From positions 1 to 29,002 of the IMG/VR virus record IMGVR_UViG_3300025286_000098: a stretch of 29,002 nt of DNA; one strand, written 5' to 3'. The position numbers were made by a program, and so were the translations under genes. This DNA is from a virus. Below are positions 17,758 to 26,678 of the stretch, piece by piece; positions within the stretch are counted from its first letter, which is position 1; each line of letters begins with the position of its first letter. The notes beneath the pieces are model-generated. The model did no database searches, had not been told where the DNA came from, and saw nothing but the letters and a program-made list of their open reading frames with translations.

Positions 17758-20161
17758 CCCACGCATCGTGCCAGCATCTGGCCCGCATGATGCACGTATA
17801 GTAGTCCTAGGAGAAGCTCCTGGGAAGAACGAGGACATATCCAAGATCCCCTTCATCGGAGCCTCGGGCAAGCTCCTATTCAATGACATCCTAGCCCAAG
17901 CTGGTATAGACCGTAAATCGTGCTACGTAGACAATGTATCTCAAGTCAAGCCTCCGAAAGATGTATTTAGCTCATTAAAAGGGCTAGGCGTAGATCTAGA
18001 CAATCTAATGCTAGAGGCAAAAGAGAGAGTCCAAGCGGAGCCGAGAGACCTTATTATCTGCTGTGGGAATGCAGCGATGGAAACGCTTACGGGTAAGAAA
18101 GGGATTATGAACTACCGAGGTAGCTTCCTGCAAGATGACAAGGGAACTACTGTCATTCCTATGATCCATCCAGCTGCTATCCTTCGAGATTGGAAACTTC
18201 TATACCCAACAAGACATGACGCACAGCAGGCGAAGTTCCATTTAGACCAACCAGATTTCGATTCTCCGCCGCGAGAAATAATCACATGCAGACAGAGAAT
18301 CTATAAAACCCTCAAGACAAGGGAGGTATATAATGAACCCCATACTGCTGACCAGTTCCTTGAAGACTTGCAGAAGATGCAAACTGCCGAAATACTCTCT
18401 TACGATATCGAGACATACGCCGAAACGATTACTGTCTTTGGAATCGCTGATACCCCAGATCACGCACTCTCCATCCCATTCACCGGTCATTATAGCGCAG
18501 TTGACGAGGCAAGGCTTATCGAGGGAATCAGAGACCTCCTTGGAAGTGACATACCCAAAGTCGCCCAGAACGGTGTCTATGACAATACCTATCTTGCCAA
18601 TAATTGGGGGGTGGAAGTTCGAGGTTATGCTTGGGATACCATGCTTATGCACCACAACTGCTACGCAGAGCTACCCCATTCCCTCGCGTTCCTCTGTAGC
18701 ATCTACACAAAAGAGCCCTTCTACAAAATGATGGCAAAGGAGGCAGACCATGATTCCTACGATGATGCACATTGGGAATACAATGCTCTAGACTGTGCTC
18801 TTACCCTCGAAGCTTTCTATGGCTTAAAGGCTGATATGAAATCGTTGGGAGTAGAGAACTTCTATTGGACTCACTACCTTCCTCTAACCTATGCCATCGG
18901 AAGGGTTCAAAACCGAGGCATCGTACTAGACAAAGAGGAACATGCTCGAATCCTTAATGCTACCGAAGCAAGCCTCGAGGAAAAGCGTGCTCGCATGCTC
19001 GAACTCGTTGGGCATGACCTCAATATCAATAGCCCAAAACAGCTAAAGGAGTATCTCTATGGCAACCTTGGCCTCTCACCTGTGTTCAAGCGTGGTAGCT
19101 CTTCGGTTACTACGAATGAAGATGCAATACTCAAGCTTCGAAAAACCTCCATTGCACATCGAGAGTTCCTCGATCTCATCCTCGAACTTCGTGGATTATC
19201 TAAGACCAAATCGACCTACTTGGTTCCGGAGGCTGGTCTTGAAGACCCTGACGGACGTGTCAGAACGAGTTACAATATTGCAGGGAGCGCAAGGAAAGCC
19301 AAAGCTACTGGTGGAACAGAGACTGGACGCTTGTCCAGTAGCACAAATGCCTACGGACGAGGAGGGAACCTTCAGAATATTCCCAAGTGGCTACGTAGTA
19401 TGTATGGAACTACCTCCGATGAATGGGTCTTCTGGCAGGCAGATCTTTCTTCTGCCGAAAGTTATGTTGTCGCATGGGATTCCGGTGATGAGAATATGCT
19501 TGAAATACTCCAACGTCATAATATCTTTGGAGAAGGGAGGGGTGACAAAATCTGGTACCACGAATTCATCGGACATATTATCACCGGCTTACCGCTTGAA
19601 GATATCACAGGAGAATTCAGAGACCTTGCTAAGACCGTAGGCCACGGATGGAACTATGGTATGGGGCTAAAGACTATGGTAGACAATGTAAACCTTCGCC
19701 TTCCTAACTACCCATTCACACAGCAGAATGCAAAGGAATGTAACCATGCACTTGATACGCAGCTCGCTGCGGTTACTTCGTGGAGACACAATATTCGTGA
19801 GACGATACGAAGAACCCGAACCCTCAAGAATTGCTTTGGTCGTCAGAGACTCTTCCTCGGGAGGTTTGATGAGAGCACATTCCGAGAAGGCTTTGCTTTC
19901 ATACCTCAGAGTGAGGTTGGTGATTGGATTAACAAGTGTCTTACTGAAGCGGAGTCTACCTTCTCCCAACGGCAGGACGTCGAGCTACTTGGACAGGTTC
20001 ATGACAGCCTCTTTGGTCAATGTAGAAGAGATGTCCTTCCTGAGATCAGGACTACTGTTCTCAATATTCTGCAAAGACCACTCCCCAGACACGTGGGAGG
20101 AACTCAACTTAGAATACCTTGTGAATGGCAGGATGGTAGTAACTGGAAGGAGACGTCTTGA
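17735..20161 (+). CDS. Uracil-DNA glycosylase fused to family A DNA polymerase with 3'-5' exonuclease
   Basis: The 808 residues join two enzymes. The N-terminal ~165 are a family 4/5-like uracil-DNA glycosylase: GEAPGKNED (26-34), PFIGASG (39-45) and HPAA starting at His145. The CxxC that opens the iron-sulfur site of family 4 is missing. Next comes the DnaQ-like exonuclease with Asp224/Glu226 (DIE), Asn279 to Asp283 and Asp353 (YNALD). The polymerase has motif A ADLSSAE (Asp570), motif B from Arg629 with Lys633 and Tyr641, and motif C His756-Asp757-Ser758, where Ser replaces the usual Glu. This is the probable phage replicase, with lesion removal on the same chain. It overlaps the small gene upstream and couples to the next at TTGA. 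Confidence 0.93.
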   Translation: MPEFEPSDPRIVPASGPHDARIVVLGEAPGKNEDISKIPFIGASGKLLFNDILAQAGIDRKSCYVDNVSQVKPPKDVFSSLKGLGVDLDNLMLEAKERVQAEPRDLIICCGNAAMETLTGKKGIMNYRGSFLQDDKGTTVIPMIHPAAILRDWKLLYPTRHDAQQAKFHLDQPDFDSPPREIITCRQRIYKTLKTREVYNEPHTADQFLEDLQKMQTAEILSYDIETYAETITVFGIADTPDHALSIPFTGHYSAVDEARLIEGIRDLLGSDIPKVAQNGVYDNTYLANNWGVEVRGYAWDTMLMHHNCYAELPHSLAFLCSIYTKEPFYKMMAKEADHDSYDDAHWEYNALDCALTLEAFYGLKADMKSLGVENFYWTHYLPLTYAIGRVQNRGIVLDKEEHARILNATEASLEEKRARMLELVGHDLNINSPKQLKEYLYGNLGLSPVFKRGSSSVTTNEDAILKLRKTSIAHREFLDLILELRGLSKTKSTYLVPEAGLEDPDGRVRTSYNIAGSARKAKATGGTETGRLSSSTNAYGRGGNLQNIPKWLRSMYGTTSDEWVFWQADLSSAESYVVAWDSGDENMLEILQRHNIFGEGRGDKIWYHEFIGHIITGLPLEDITGEFRDLAKTVGHGWNYGMGLKTMVDNVNLRLPNYPFTQQNAKECNHALDTQLAAVTSWRHNIRETIRRTRTLKNCFGRQRLFLGRFDESTFREGFAFIPQSEVGDWINKCLTEAESTFSQRQDVELLGQVHDSLFGQCRRDVLPEIRTTVLNILQRPLPRHVGGTQLRIPCEWQDGSNWKETS

Positions 20162-20334
20162 CCTTATTACTTACGATGATTTTAAAACGTATGTCGAAGG
20201 AAGGTAAATGGGTTCTTATAGTAAATGATGAAGCTAAGTGGCTCTGTGGATCTGGTTGGACGAACAAGGAAGCAGGGGCTTATATCATGGACAAAGTTAT
20301 GGAAGGAGAGGATACCGATGGATATTTTGCATAG
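20158..20334 (+). CDS. Small hypothetical protein after polymerase
   Basis: A TTG at 20158 overlaps the polymerase TGA and lies 5 nt after AAGGAG, giving 58 residues; an internal ATG at 20176 (52 residues) is an alternative without a clear ribosome site. The product shows a beta-like KEGKWVLIVNDEAKWLCG stretch followed by a helix (TNKEAGAYIMDKVMEG). The following gene starts inside it. No family is recognised. Confidence 0.6.
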   Translation: MTLLLTMILKRMSKEGKWVLIVNDEAKWLCGSGWTNKEAGAYIMDKVMEGEDTDGYFA

Positions 20335-20743
20335 TTGGATGGGGGTGGATATACTTGGACAGGATAAGGTTATACAGAGCAAGCCCTTCTATGGCAAGCC
20401 TAGTAACAGTGATATTATATATGTAGCTGGGCCTTACACCTCCGCACTCCCCTATGAGATAGATCAGCATATCCTTAATGCAGAGAAGGTAGCCCTTGCT
20501 CTTATCTCTTGGGGTTTCACTGTACTGACCCCGCATAAGAATAATAGCAACTATGAAAGATATGAAGGTCTGTTAAATCTCAATAATGATTATTGGGTAC
20601 AATCTGATCTTATGATCCTCGCAAGGTGTGATGCTATCTGCATGCTACCAGACTGGAAGAAATCTGGTGGGGCTAAGGTAGAGCATACCCAAGCCCAACA
20701 AGCTCAAATACCTATATTCCTAGCGGAGTTCACTGATGTCTGA
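20318..20743 (+). CDS. DUF4406-like / nucleoside deoxyribosyltransferase-like protein
   Basis: From the ATG at 20318 (after GGAGAGG) the product has 141 residues; an in-frame ATG at 20225 would add a segment that lies over the previous gene and is unlikely. The core has IIYVAGPYTS, a helix with AEKVALALISWGFTV, NDYWVQSDL, and MLPDWKKSGGAKVEH, the pattern of DUF4406 and nucleoside 2-deoxyribosyltransferase-like folds, which bind nucleotides and cleave or exchange N-glycosidic bonds. A role in nucleotide salvage or base modification next to the polymerase is plausible; the catalytic set was not verified. Confidence 0.75.
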   Translation: MDILHSWMGVDILGQDKVIQSKPFYGKPSNSDIIYVAGPYTSALPYEIDQHILNAEKVALALISWGFTVLTPHKNNSNYERYEGLLNLNNDYWVQSDLMILARCDAICMLPDWKKSGGAKVEHTQAQQAQIPIFLAEFTDV

Positions 20744-21923
20744 CAAGCTTCCGGATGATTTCATTCGGAGATATCTTGTCTATACAGATAATCATGAAAG
20801 CCCTATTCAATTTCACAAATGGGTAGCTGCTGGGATAATCGGGGCGTGTATGGGCAGGAAGATATATCTGAATTGGGGTCACTTTAAGATCTACCCAAAT
20901 AATTACATCATCCTCTGCGCGGGAAGTGCAGATTGTAGAAAGTCTTCTGCCCTAGACATGGGGGTAGACTTCCTACGGGACTTCACAGATTCTAAAATCT
21001 TCGCGGGGAAGATCACTCTACAGGCAATCTACCAAGATATGTCTATAAGAAAGGTAGACGGAAGGGATGCACTTATACATGAGGACGAGGTCTGTACTCC
21101 GCTGGTTATACACGCAGATGAGCTTGGGGTCTTTATGTCAAGGGAAGCTCAGCAATCTGACATGCCTCTTACCTTGGCTGCTATATATACCAACCCTAGG
21201 CATCATGATTACCGAACCAAGACTGCAGGTACAAACATTATGCGAGAGCCTAGCCTCAATATTCTTAGCTCAACTACTCCTGCATGGATTCAGCGAAACC
21301 TTACAGCAGATACATTCGAGGAGGGTCTGGTTGGACGGAGCTTGTTTATTTATGCTAAGGCTCCAAAGAGGAGAATCACAAGACATGCTCTCACAGCAGA
21401 TGAACAGAGTCTACGCCTCACGATGGGGGAGCAATTGAAATCTATTTCTATGATGGAAGGAGAGATGGAGGTAACCCCAAATGGACTCCGAGCCTATGAC
21501 AAGTGGTATCAGTCTAGGAAGGAGCCCAAGGATGAAGTTCAAGTAATCTCAGGATTTTATGGAAGGGAGCATGTTCACCTATTAAAGCTCGCTATGATAT
21601 TCTCCCTATCCTCGGGCAGCTTCCCCTACGTAGATGACTATCATATAGAAAGTGCAAAGGAGGCTATACGAGAAGTAGGAGACTCTATGTCCATGTCCCT
21701 CCGAGGTGCAGGGGCAGATGCGGTTATGATGCATACAGCCTTGGTTCTCAATGAGCTGAAGAAGGCTGGAACTCCAATGTCTACACAGCAGCTAGGAAAG
21801 AACCTCTGGAGAAATATGAGTAGTGCAAAGCTAGACGAGGCCTTAGATGACCTTTTGAAGTTCAACAAGATTTCCTTGCATCGCCCAAAAGGAGCTAAGA
21901 CCTCGTATTGGTTCCTTGTTTAA
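20736..21923 (+). CDS. DUF3987-like helicase/primase-associated ATPase
   Basis: The 395 residues resemble DUF3987 proteins, ATPases found with phage and plasmid primases. Walker A is GSADCRKS at 63-70 and Walker B is LVIHADEL ending in Asp128-Glu129; a C-terminal winged-helix-like region follows (STQQLGKNLWRNMSSAKLDEALDDL). No primase domain is attached, so any priming must come from elsewhere or the host. It lies directly after the polymerase set and overlaps the gene before it by 8 nt. It is the likely phage replicative helicase or loader. The TAA is inside dyad copy F. Confidence 0.8.
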   Translation: MSDKLPDDFIRRYLVYTDNHESPIQFHKWVAAGIIGACMGRKIYLNWGHFKIYPNNYIILCAGSADCRKSSALDMGVDFLRDFTDSKIFAGKITLQAIYQDMSIRKVDGRDALIHEDEVCTPLVIHADELGVFMSREAQQSDMPLTLAAIYTNPRHHDYRTKTAGTNIMREPSLNILSSTTPAWIQRNLTADTFEEGLVGRSLFIYAKAPKRRITRHALTADEQSLRLTMGEQLKSISMMEGEMEVTPNGLRAYDKWYQSRKEPKDEVQVISGFYGREHVHLLKLAMIFSLSSGSFPYVDDYHIESAKEAIREVGDSMSMSLRGAGADAVMMHTALVLNELKKAGTPMSTQQLGKNLWRNMSSAKLDEALDDLLKFNKISLHRPKGAKTSYWFLV

Positions 21924-21942
21924 ATTTCACTTTCCGAAATTT
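21922..21942. repeat. 21-bp dyad element, copy F, between convergent genes
   Basis: Left arm AAATTTCAC, centre TTT, right arm CCGAAATTT. Flanking bases extend it to a 10-bp perfect stem (21919-21928 with 21936-21945). The TAA stops of both convergent genes lie inside this structure. It could serve as a bidirectional terminator as well as an operator. Confidence 0.75.
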
Positions 21943-24900
21943 AAAAATCTTGGGATAAAGCACTATCCTGTGTATCTCGCAATATATCCATCTCAACCTG
22001 ACGAAGGTGTTCTAGCATGCCTTCGTCAGGTCTCCTTCCAAAATGAACCCGCTTGAAACTATCACCTTTGAAGAACATCCCAGGCTTCACTTTATTAACC
22101 TTCCCATGGTCTATATCTTTCGCAGCTCTATTCACAAAGATGTCATGGGTTATATGTCTGAATCTATTATTCACATTCTTATTCCAAGAATGCATGAGTG
22201 CATATGCCTCACCTCTCTTTCCCTCGGTAGATAAGTCTAGCGCTTCTTGATAGACATCATTCATATCTCGAGCAATGTTACGGACGGCAGACCCAGCTAG
22301 CTCATCCTTAGTCACAAAGATGTTATCCTCGATCTGACGCTCCGTTGGGTCCATAAGCCTCTGAGCTGCATCACCCACATAAGGCATCGTGGTAAGAAGC
22401 TTCCTAGTAGTAGCATCCCATCCGTCTGCAAGACTCGCTACCTTCTCTGCACTCGGACCTACCCCAAAGGCAAGCATCCCAGACTTCCCAGCGTAGACCG
22501 CACTCTGCACGATAGATGCAAATATCCCAAACATCCCAGGAATGAGAAAGTTCTCAAGTCCACGTCTAGCTATAAAAGCCCCATTACCATCCATCCACTC
22601 TCCCTGTATTCCTCTAGCTACCCGCTCGTAAAGATCTGCATCATTCCTCACTGGATCTAAACCCACCCAGCGTCTGAACCAATTTGGATACTTATTCTCA
22701 TCAAAGCCCAAGAACTCATTCTGCCCCCGCTTAAGTGGGTTCTTCAACTGTGCTAGATCCATAGTAGTCCCAGCGACTTCACCCAACGTAGCAGATAGGA
22801 TAACCATTTTAACCAGAGGTAAAGTCCGTTGCATATCTCCAGTAGCTATCCCTTTCCCGAACTCAGTGATGAAATCTCGTACTCCAGCTTTGCTCGCGTT
22901 AATAGCAAAGGACTTGAATTGGATGGCTGTCTTACCTAATGGGGTAGCAGCTACTAGGGGCATATCCTGCACGTCTGCTAGGAATTGGGTCACTCTACTA
23001 GCATTAAACCCAGCCAGCCTCCCTATAGCATTATCCATAGCCTTTTCATCTCCCGTCTGCAGTTGGCCTAGCGCTAACCTCCCATCGGACGTTAGCCCAA
23101 ATTCATCTATATACTTCTCCACCTGCCCACGCCTGAAGCCTAGCCTTTCAAAATCATTCATTACCCTATCAAAGGTCTTTGCATTAAACTTCCCAGGTTG
23201 CAGCTCTTCCAAAAGCCCTGTAACATACTTCCTACCTACAACTGCACTTACAGACCTGTTCATCCTCTCGATCACTCCGAAGGGTGTCCACTTCTGCAGG
23301 AGCTTCCCACCCCAAGAATCGAAGTTCTCTAGGTCTGCTATCTTCAACATATCTTCTAGAATCGCCCCAGACCGTCTTGCAAATTCCTGAGCCTCGTACC
23401 TATATGTCTCATCAGATATATACTTCCAGGTAGCGCTAAACGTATCCATCATATTAAACCTACTCGCTGTCCATACTCCCTGTACAGCATTGTTAATAAA
23501 GGCCAGAGACAATTCAGTAAGCACATTAAAGCTCCGCACCTTATGCGAAATCTCCCAAGCAGTAGTATTGAACCTACTCCCAGTTCCGATGATATAATCA
23601 CTCGCTGCCTTAGCTACCCAAGGATTAAATCCTTCCTCTGCTATCTGCTGAAGCAAATTCTGTGTAACAGTTCCATAGTGGCTTGTAAGCCCAGCAGCAA
23701 GGGTACTTACATCAAGTTTGTCTTGAGATATAATCCTTCTCGTAGCAAGTAAGTCTGTCTCGCCTGTCTGCTTTCCTAAGGTTCCAGAGGCAGATGGAAA
23801 CTTACTATAAGCCCCAAGGATAGCTTTCTGTATAGGTGCAAAGGCTTCTAGTGCAAACTCCTCTCCTTGGGATAGCATATCCTCAGGCTTAACCGTGAGG
23901 TTTCTAGCTATAGCTACCTCGGTATAATTAGTTTCTATGTATCTAGCTATGTCGGATATGAAGGCCTTAGCATTAAAGTCCTTATCAGGAGTTTTTAACA
24001 TACTCTCCAAGCTCTTAAACCTCTTCCCAGCAATGGTTTGGCCTATAGCATCTAACCTATTTTTCTGAGTGATAATAGCATCAAACCCAAATTGCTCCGC
24101 ACTATTCAAAGGCACCCCACCTCCGGTAAGTTTCCGAGCAATTTTCTTCAAGCTCCCCACAGGTAGAGGATCTAACGCTGGGAACATATCAGCAATAGCA
24201 TTCCCTGAATCCACATGCCAAGCTTCCCTAGTTGCCATCATACGTGCAGCAAGTTCCCTTCCCGCTGGCCCCATTCGTTCTATCACTCCTACTGTAGTAC
24301 GTAGGGAGATATTAACCAACTGCTGCATCGTACTTACATCTTCGAAGAGCTTGCTATCTTTGATCTTATCTGCGAACTCCGTGTTCATAAAGTGGAGGCG
24401 TTCCAGGTGAGCCTCAGATTCCTTAGTAAGCGGAGCCTTGAGCATCCTACCATTCTCAGGTAGCTGGACAATACTATTCAGCTCAACGATTTCTGGGGAG
24501 AGCTTATGTAGACTATTGATAGAAATGGGCTGATTCGTAAGGGTGTCATAGATCAGTTCGGTAGTAGCATTTGCATCATCCACCGCCTCGAGATTTATAG
24601 AAGTATGCTTCACAAAGGTGGGGTAGCTCTGCGTAGCATCTAAATACCATCCTCGATTCAAAGCAACATTGATAGGACTAGACCTAGCAGCACGCCCGAG
24701 GTCTAGTGGATCTTGAATCGCATCATCAATAAGCGGAGCTACACTTGCCCCAGTTTCATCTAGGTCTATTCGACTAGAGGTAGAGAAGGGTTGGGGTAGA
24801 TTCTCAGGAGCATCTTTAAGTCCAGATTCTAGATCTAGATCCAAGGTCTCTACATCTGCCTTAGGAGCCTTAGGTTTCTTCAATAGTCCTGGAAGGAACG

Positions 24901-25477
24901 GAGCAGTTAGATTAAAAACAATCCTCTCCCCATACTCCCCTGTAACCCCTTTTACATCAAACTCTCCTTCTCCTAGAAATTCCCTAATCGTATCTACACC
25001 TAATGCCGTAGCAACCTCTGCCTGATGCCTAGGATTATTCAAAGACATCACAGCTCTACTTCCATACTTACTACTTACTTCCCTAGTAATAAGCTTCGGA
25101 ATAACCCTTCTAGCCACAGGAGCTAGCAACTCTCCACCTGCGAGGAATATAGGAATCTCCGCAGCAGCAAACCCTACGAATTGGCCAACCCCTCCAACAG
25201 CTCCAGAGCCGACAGTAGAGTCTTTGGGAATAGCTCCAGGAGCTACAGTATCTAAAAACCCCCTATTAAACCCTTCAATGGCTCTAGTACCAGCACCCTT
25301 ATCTTCCTCTGCTGCAAAGGTAGGAGCCTCTGGACTGACCTGTCCAACATCATCAACTTCCATAGAAGGTTGAGAAAAGCTAGGCTTTTCATTAGCAAAC
25401 ATACTTGCTAGTTGATCATCCACAGGGTCTTTCTTCTTTCTAAACATCTCTGCAAGCTGTTGGTCAATGTTCATCAT
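21941..25477 (-). CDS. Large virion protein, probable ejection/internal protein
   Basis: The 1178-residue protein is the largest product here. It opens with two copies of a short motif, DQQLAEMF (5-12) and DDQLASMF (20-27), then has a Pro/acid linker, a Gly/Ala-rich hydrophobic stretch (about 90-130) that could insert in a membrane, and a long helical remainder. These traits, and its place after two smaller coiled-coil proteins in a leftward structural block, fit the last and largest of the ejection proteins of podovirus-type phages; a tape-measure-like role is less likely given the context. No transglycosylase or other catalytic motif was recognised. The ATG has GGGAG upstream and overlaps the previous stop by 4 nt. 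Confidence 0.65.
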   Translation of the reverse strand: MMNIDQQLAEMFRKKKDPVDDQLASMFANEKPSFSQPSMEVDDVGQVSPEAPTFAAEEDKGAGTRAIEGFNRGFLDTVAPGAIPKDSTVGSGAVGGVGQFVGFAAAEIPIFLAGGELLAPVARRVIPKLITREVSSKYGSRAVMSLNNPRHQAEVATALGVDTIREFLGEGEFDVKGVTGEYGERIVFNLTAPFLPGLLKKPKAPKADVETLDLDLESGLKDAPENLPQPFSTSSRIDLDETGASVAPLIDDAIQDPLDLGRAARSSPINVALNRGWYLDATQSYPTFVKHTSINLEAVDDANATTELIYDTLTNQPISINSLHKLSPEIVELNSIVQLPENGRMLKAPLTKESEAHLERLHFMNTEFADKIKDSKLFEDVSTMQQLVNISLRTTVGVIERMGPAGRELAARMMATREAWHVDSGNAIADMFPALDPLPVGSLKKIARKLTGGGVPLNSAEQFGFDAIITQKNRLDAIGQTIAGKRFKSLESMLKTPDKDFNAKAFISDIARYIETNYTEVAIARNLTVKPEDMLSQGEEFALEAFAPIQKAILGAYSKFPSASGTLGKQTGETDLLATRRIISQDKLDVSTLAAGLTSHYGTVTQNLLQQIAEEGFNPWVAKAASDYIIGTGSRFNTTAWEISHKVRSFNVLTELSLAFINNAVQGVWTASRFNMMDTFSATWKYISDETYRYEAQEFARRSGAILEDMLKIADLENFDSWGGKLLQKWTPFGVIERMNRSVSAVVGRKYVTGLLEELQPGKFNAKTFDRVMNDFERLGFRRGQVEKYIDEFGLTSDGRLALGQLQTGDEKAMDNAIGRLAGFNASRVTQFLADVQDMPLVAATPLGKTAIQFKSFAINASKAGVRDFITEFGKGIATGDMQRTLPLVKMVILSATLGEVAGTTMDLAQLKNPLKRGQNEFLGFDENKYPNWFRRWVGLDPVRNDADLYERVARGIQGEWMDGNGAFIARRGLENFLIPGMFGIFASIVQSAVYAGKSGMLAFGVGPSAEKVASLADGWDATTRKLLTTMPYVGDAAQRLMDPTERQIEDNIFVTKDELAGSAVRNIARDMNDVYQEALDLSTEGKRGEAYALMHSWNKNVNNRFRHITHDIFVNRAAKDIDHGKVNKVKPGMFFKGDSFKRVHFGRRPDEGMLEHLRQVEMDILRDTQDSALSQDF

Positions 25478-26328
25478 GGGCTCCCATTGATGATTTGATT
25501 AAGCTGTCTTAGTCTTGCTATCTCTTGAGGAGATAGATTCGCCTGACCCTTAGACAGTATTTGAGTAGCTTCTTTCCTCGCAGCATCCTTAGCAGCATTG
25601 ATCTGCTGTTGGGTTTGTGTGTTTCTAGTAGCAGAGATCCCAGTAGTTCCTCCAGATGTAGGTGGGGTTATACCTGCAGCATTTCCTGGATTATTAACAG
25701 TCATGCTTCCCACACTAATTCCCATATTACGAACCATTTCCTCCATATTATGCACAGCACTTCCAGAGGTGATAGGGTCTACGAACCCAATTCCTTGGGC
25801 TGTTCTTGTAGCCCCACCAAGGGCACTTATCCCAGCAGTCTGCACACTGGTCTTCGCACGTAGTTCTGCGATCTCTTTATTTAGTGTATTAATCCCGCTC
25901 TGTATTCTTTCATTACTGGTCATCTTCTCCCGAGCAACAGCAGCAGATAAGTTCTGCCCAGCTCTAGCAGTATCATCATGCCCTTCTGCTATCTTCTCCT
26001 GACTCTGAGTAACCTGAAAAGTGGTCTCAATCTTATTAGCAAACTCACGTTCTTTTATAAGCTTCTCAAGAAGCAACTCTTTATACTGAAGCTCTAGACC
26101 CTCATTCCACTCCTTCCCTGCTCGTTTTTCAGCAAGAGCCCTAATATCATGATCCATCCTTCCTGTCTCTGCTGTGAATTGGGCAGTCTCAGCCTTAAGT
26201 TGGGCAATACGATTCTCCTGTGCCCGCTTCTTCTCCTCCGCTCCCATCTGCTTCAACATAATAGCAGTATTAACCCCAGATTGAATAGCCCCACCTATCC
26301 CTCGTAGATAATCTCTTCCACTAGGCAC
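25474..26328 (-). CDS. Coiled-coil virion protein, probable ejection protein
   Basis: The 284 residues start with a short Gly-rich segment (DYLRGIGGAIQSGVNTAIMLKQMG), then form a long charged coiled coil (about 28-165) rich in Ala, Glu, Lys and Gln, a Gly/Thr/Asn-rich linker (about 205-235) and a helical end (NLSPQEIARLRQLNQII). It sits between a small and a very large structural-type gene with 8- and 4-nt overlaps. No enzyme motif is seen. An internal core or tail-associated protein is the best reading. Confidence 0.6.
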   Translation of the reverse strand: MPSGRDYLRGIGGAIQSGVNTAIMLKQMGAEEKKRAQENRIAQLKAETAQFTAETGRMDHDIRALAEKRAGKEWNEGLELQYKELLLEKLIKEREFANKIETTFQVTQSQEKIAEGHDDTARAGQNLSAAVAREKMTSNERIQSGINTLNKEIAELRAKTSVQTAGISALGGATRTAQGIGFVDPITSGSAVHNMEEMVRNMGISVGSMTVNNPGNAAGITPPTSGGTTGISATRNTQTQQQINAAKDAARKEATQILSKGQANLSPQEIARLRQLNQIINGSP

Positions 26329-26668
26329 GTCGAGCCTTCCTTTCTTGGTTACGAGCAGCGGACTTCAGACCTGACTTCACATCAGCAGCTTCCTGACTCA
26401 CCTGAAGACCTACCCTATCTCTTTCAAGGGAAGAAAAGATTCTCTCTACCATTTGCCTCTTGTTCGTAGCTATCGAAATCCTAGGCTTTCCGGTATCAGC
26501 CATATGCTTCATATGCTTAGAACTTCTACTTGCAGCTACAGCCTTATTACCACTAAGTATCTCCTGAAGCATCTTCTCACTCTCAGTCTTCCTAGATCCT
26601 GCAAGGGCTTGAAGTCCTCCGGAGATTATAGATGCTGATACTAGTGCAATTGTTACTGGATCTGGCAT
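26321..26668 (-). CDS. Small virion-associated protein
   Basis: The 115 residues begin with a small-residue hydrophobic helix (TIALVSASIISGGLQALAG, about 5-23), like many small internal or tail proteins of phages, and continue with a strongly basic helical part ending in KSAARNQERKARRA. It has an AGGAGGTAGG ribosome site upstream and overlaps the next gene by 8 nt. No family is recognised. Confidence 0.65.
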   Translation of the reverse strand: MPDPVTIALVSASIISGGLQALAGSRKTESEKMLQEILSGNKAVAASRSSKHMKHMADTGKPRISIATNKRQMVERIFSSLERDRVGLQVSQEAADVKSGLKSAARNQERKARRA

Positions 26669-26678
26669 GTCCTACCTC

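Noticed and set aside
19728-20207. Frame of 159 codons overlapping the polymerase C-terminus, ending in natural-looking residues
   Set aside because: It covers motif C of the polymerase in another frame; only the last 24 codons fall partly outside it and there is no convincing start.
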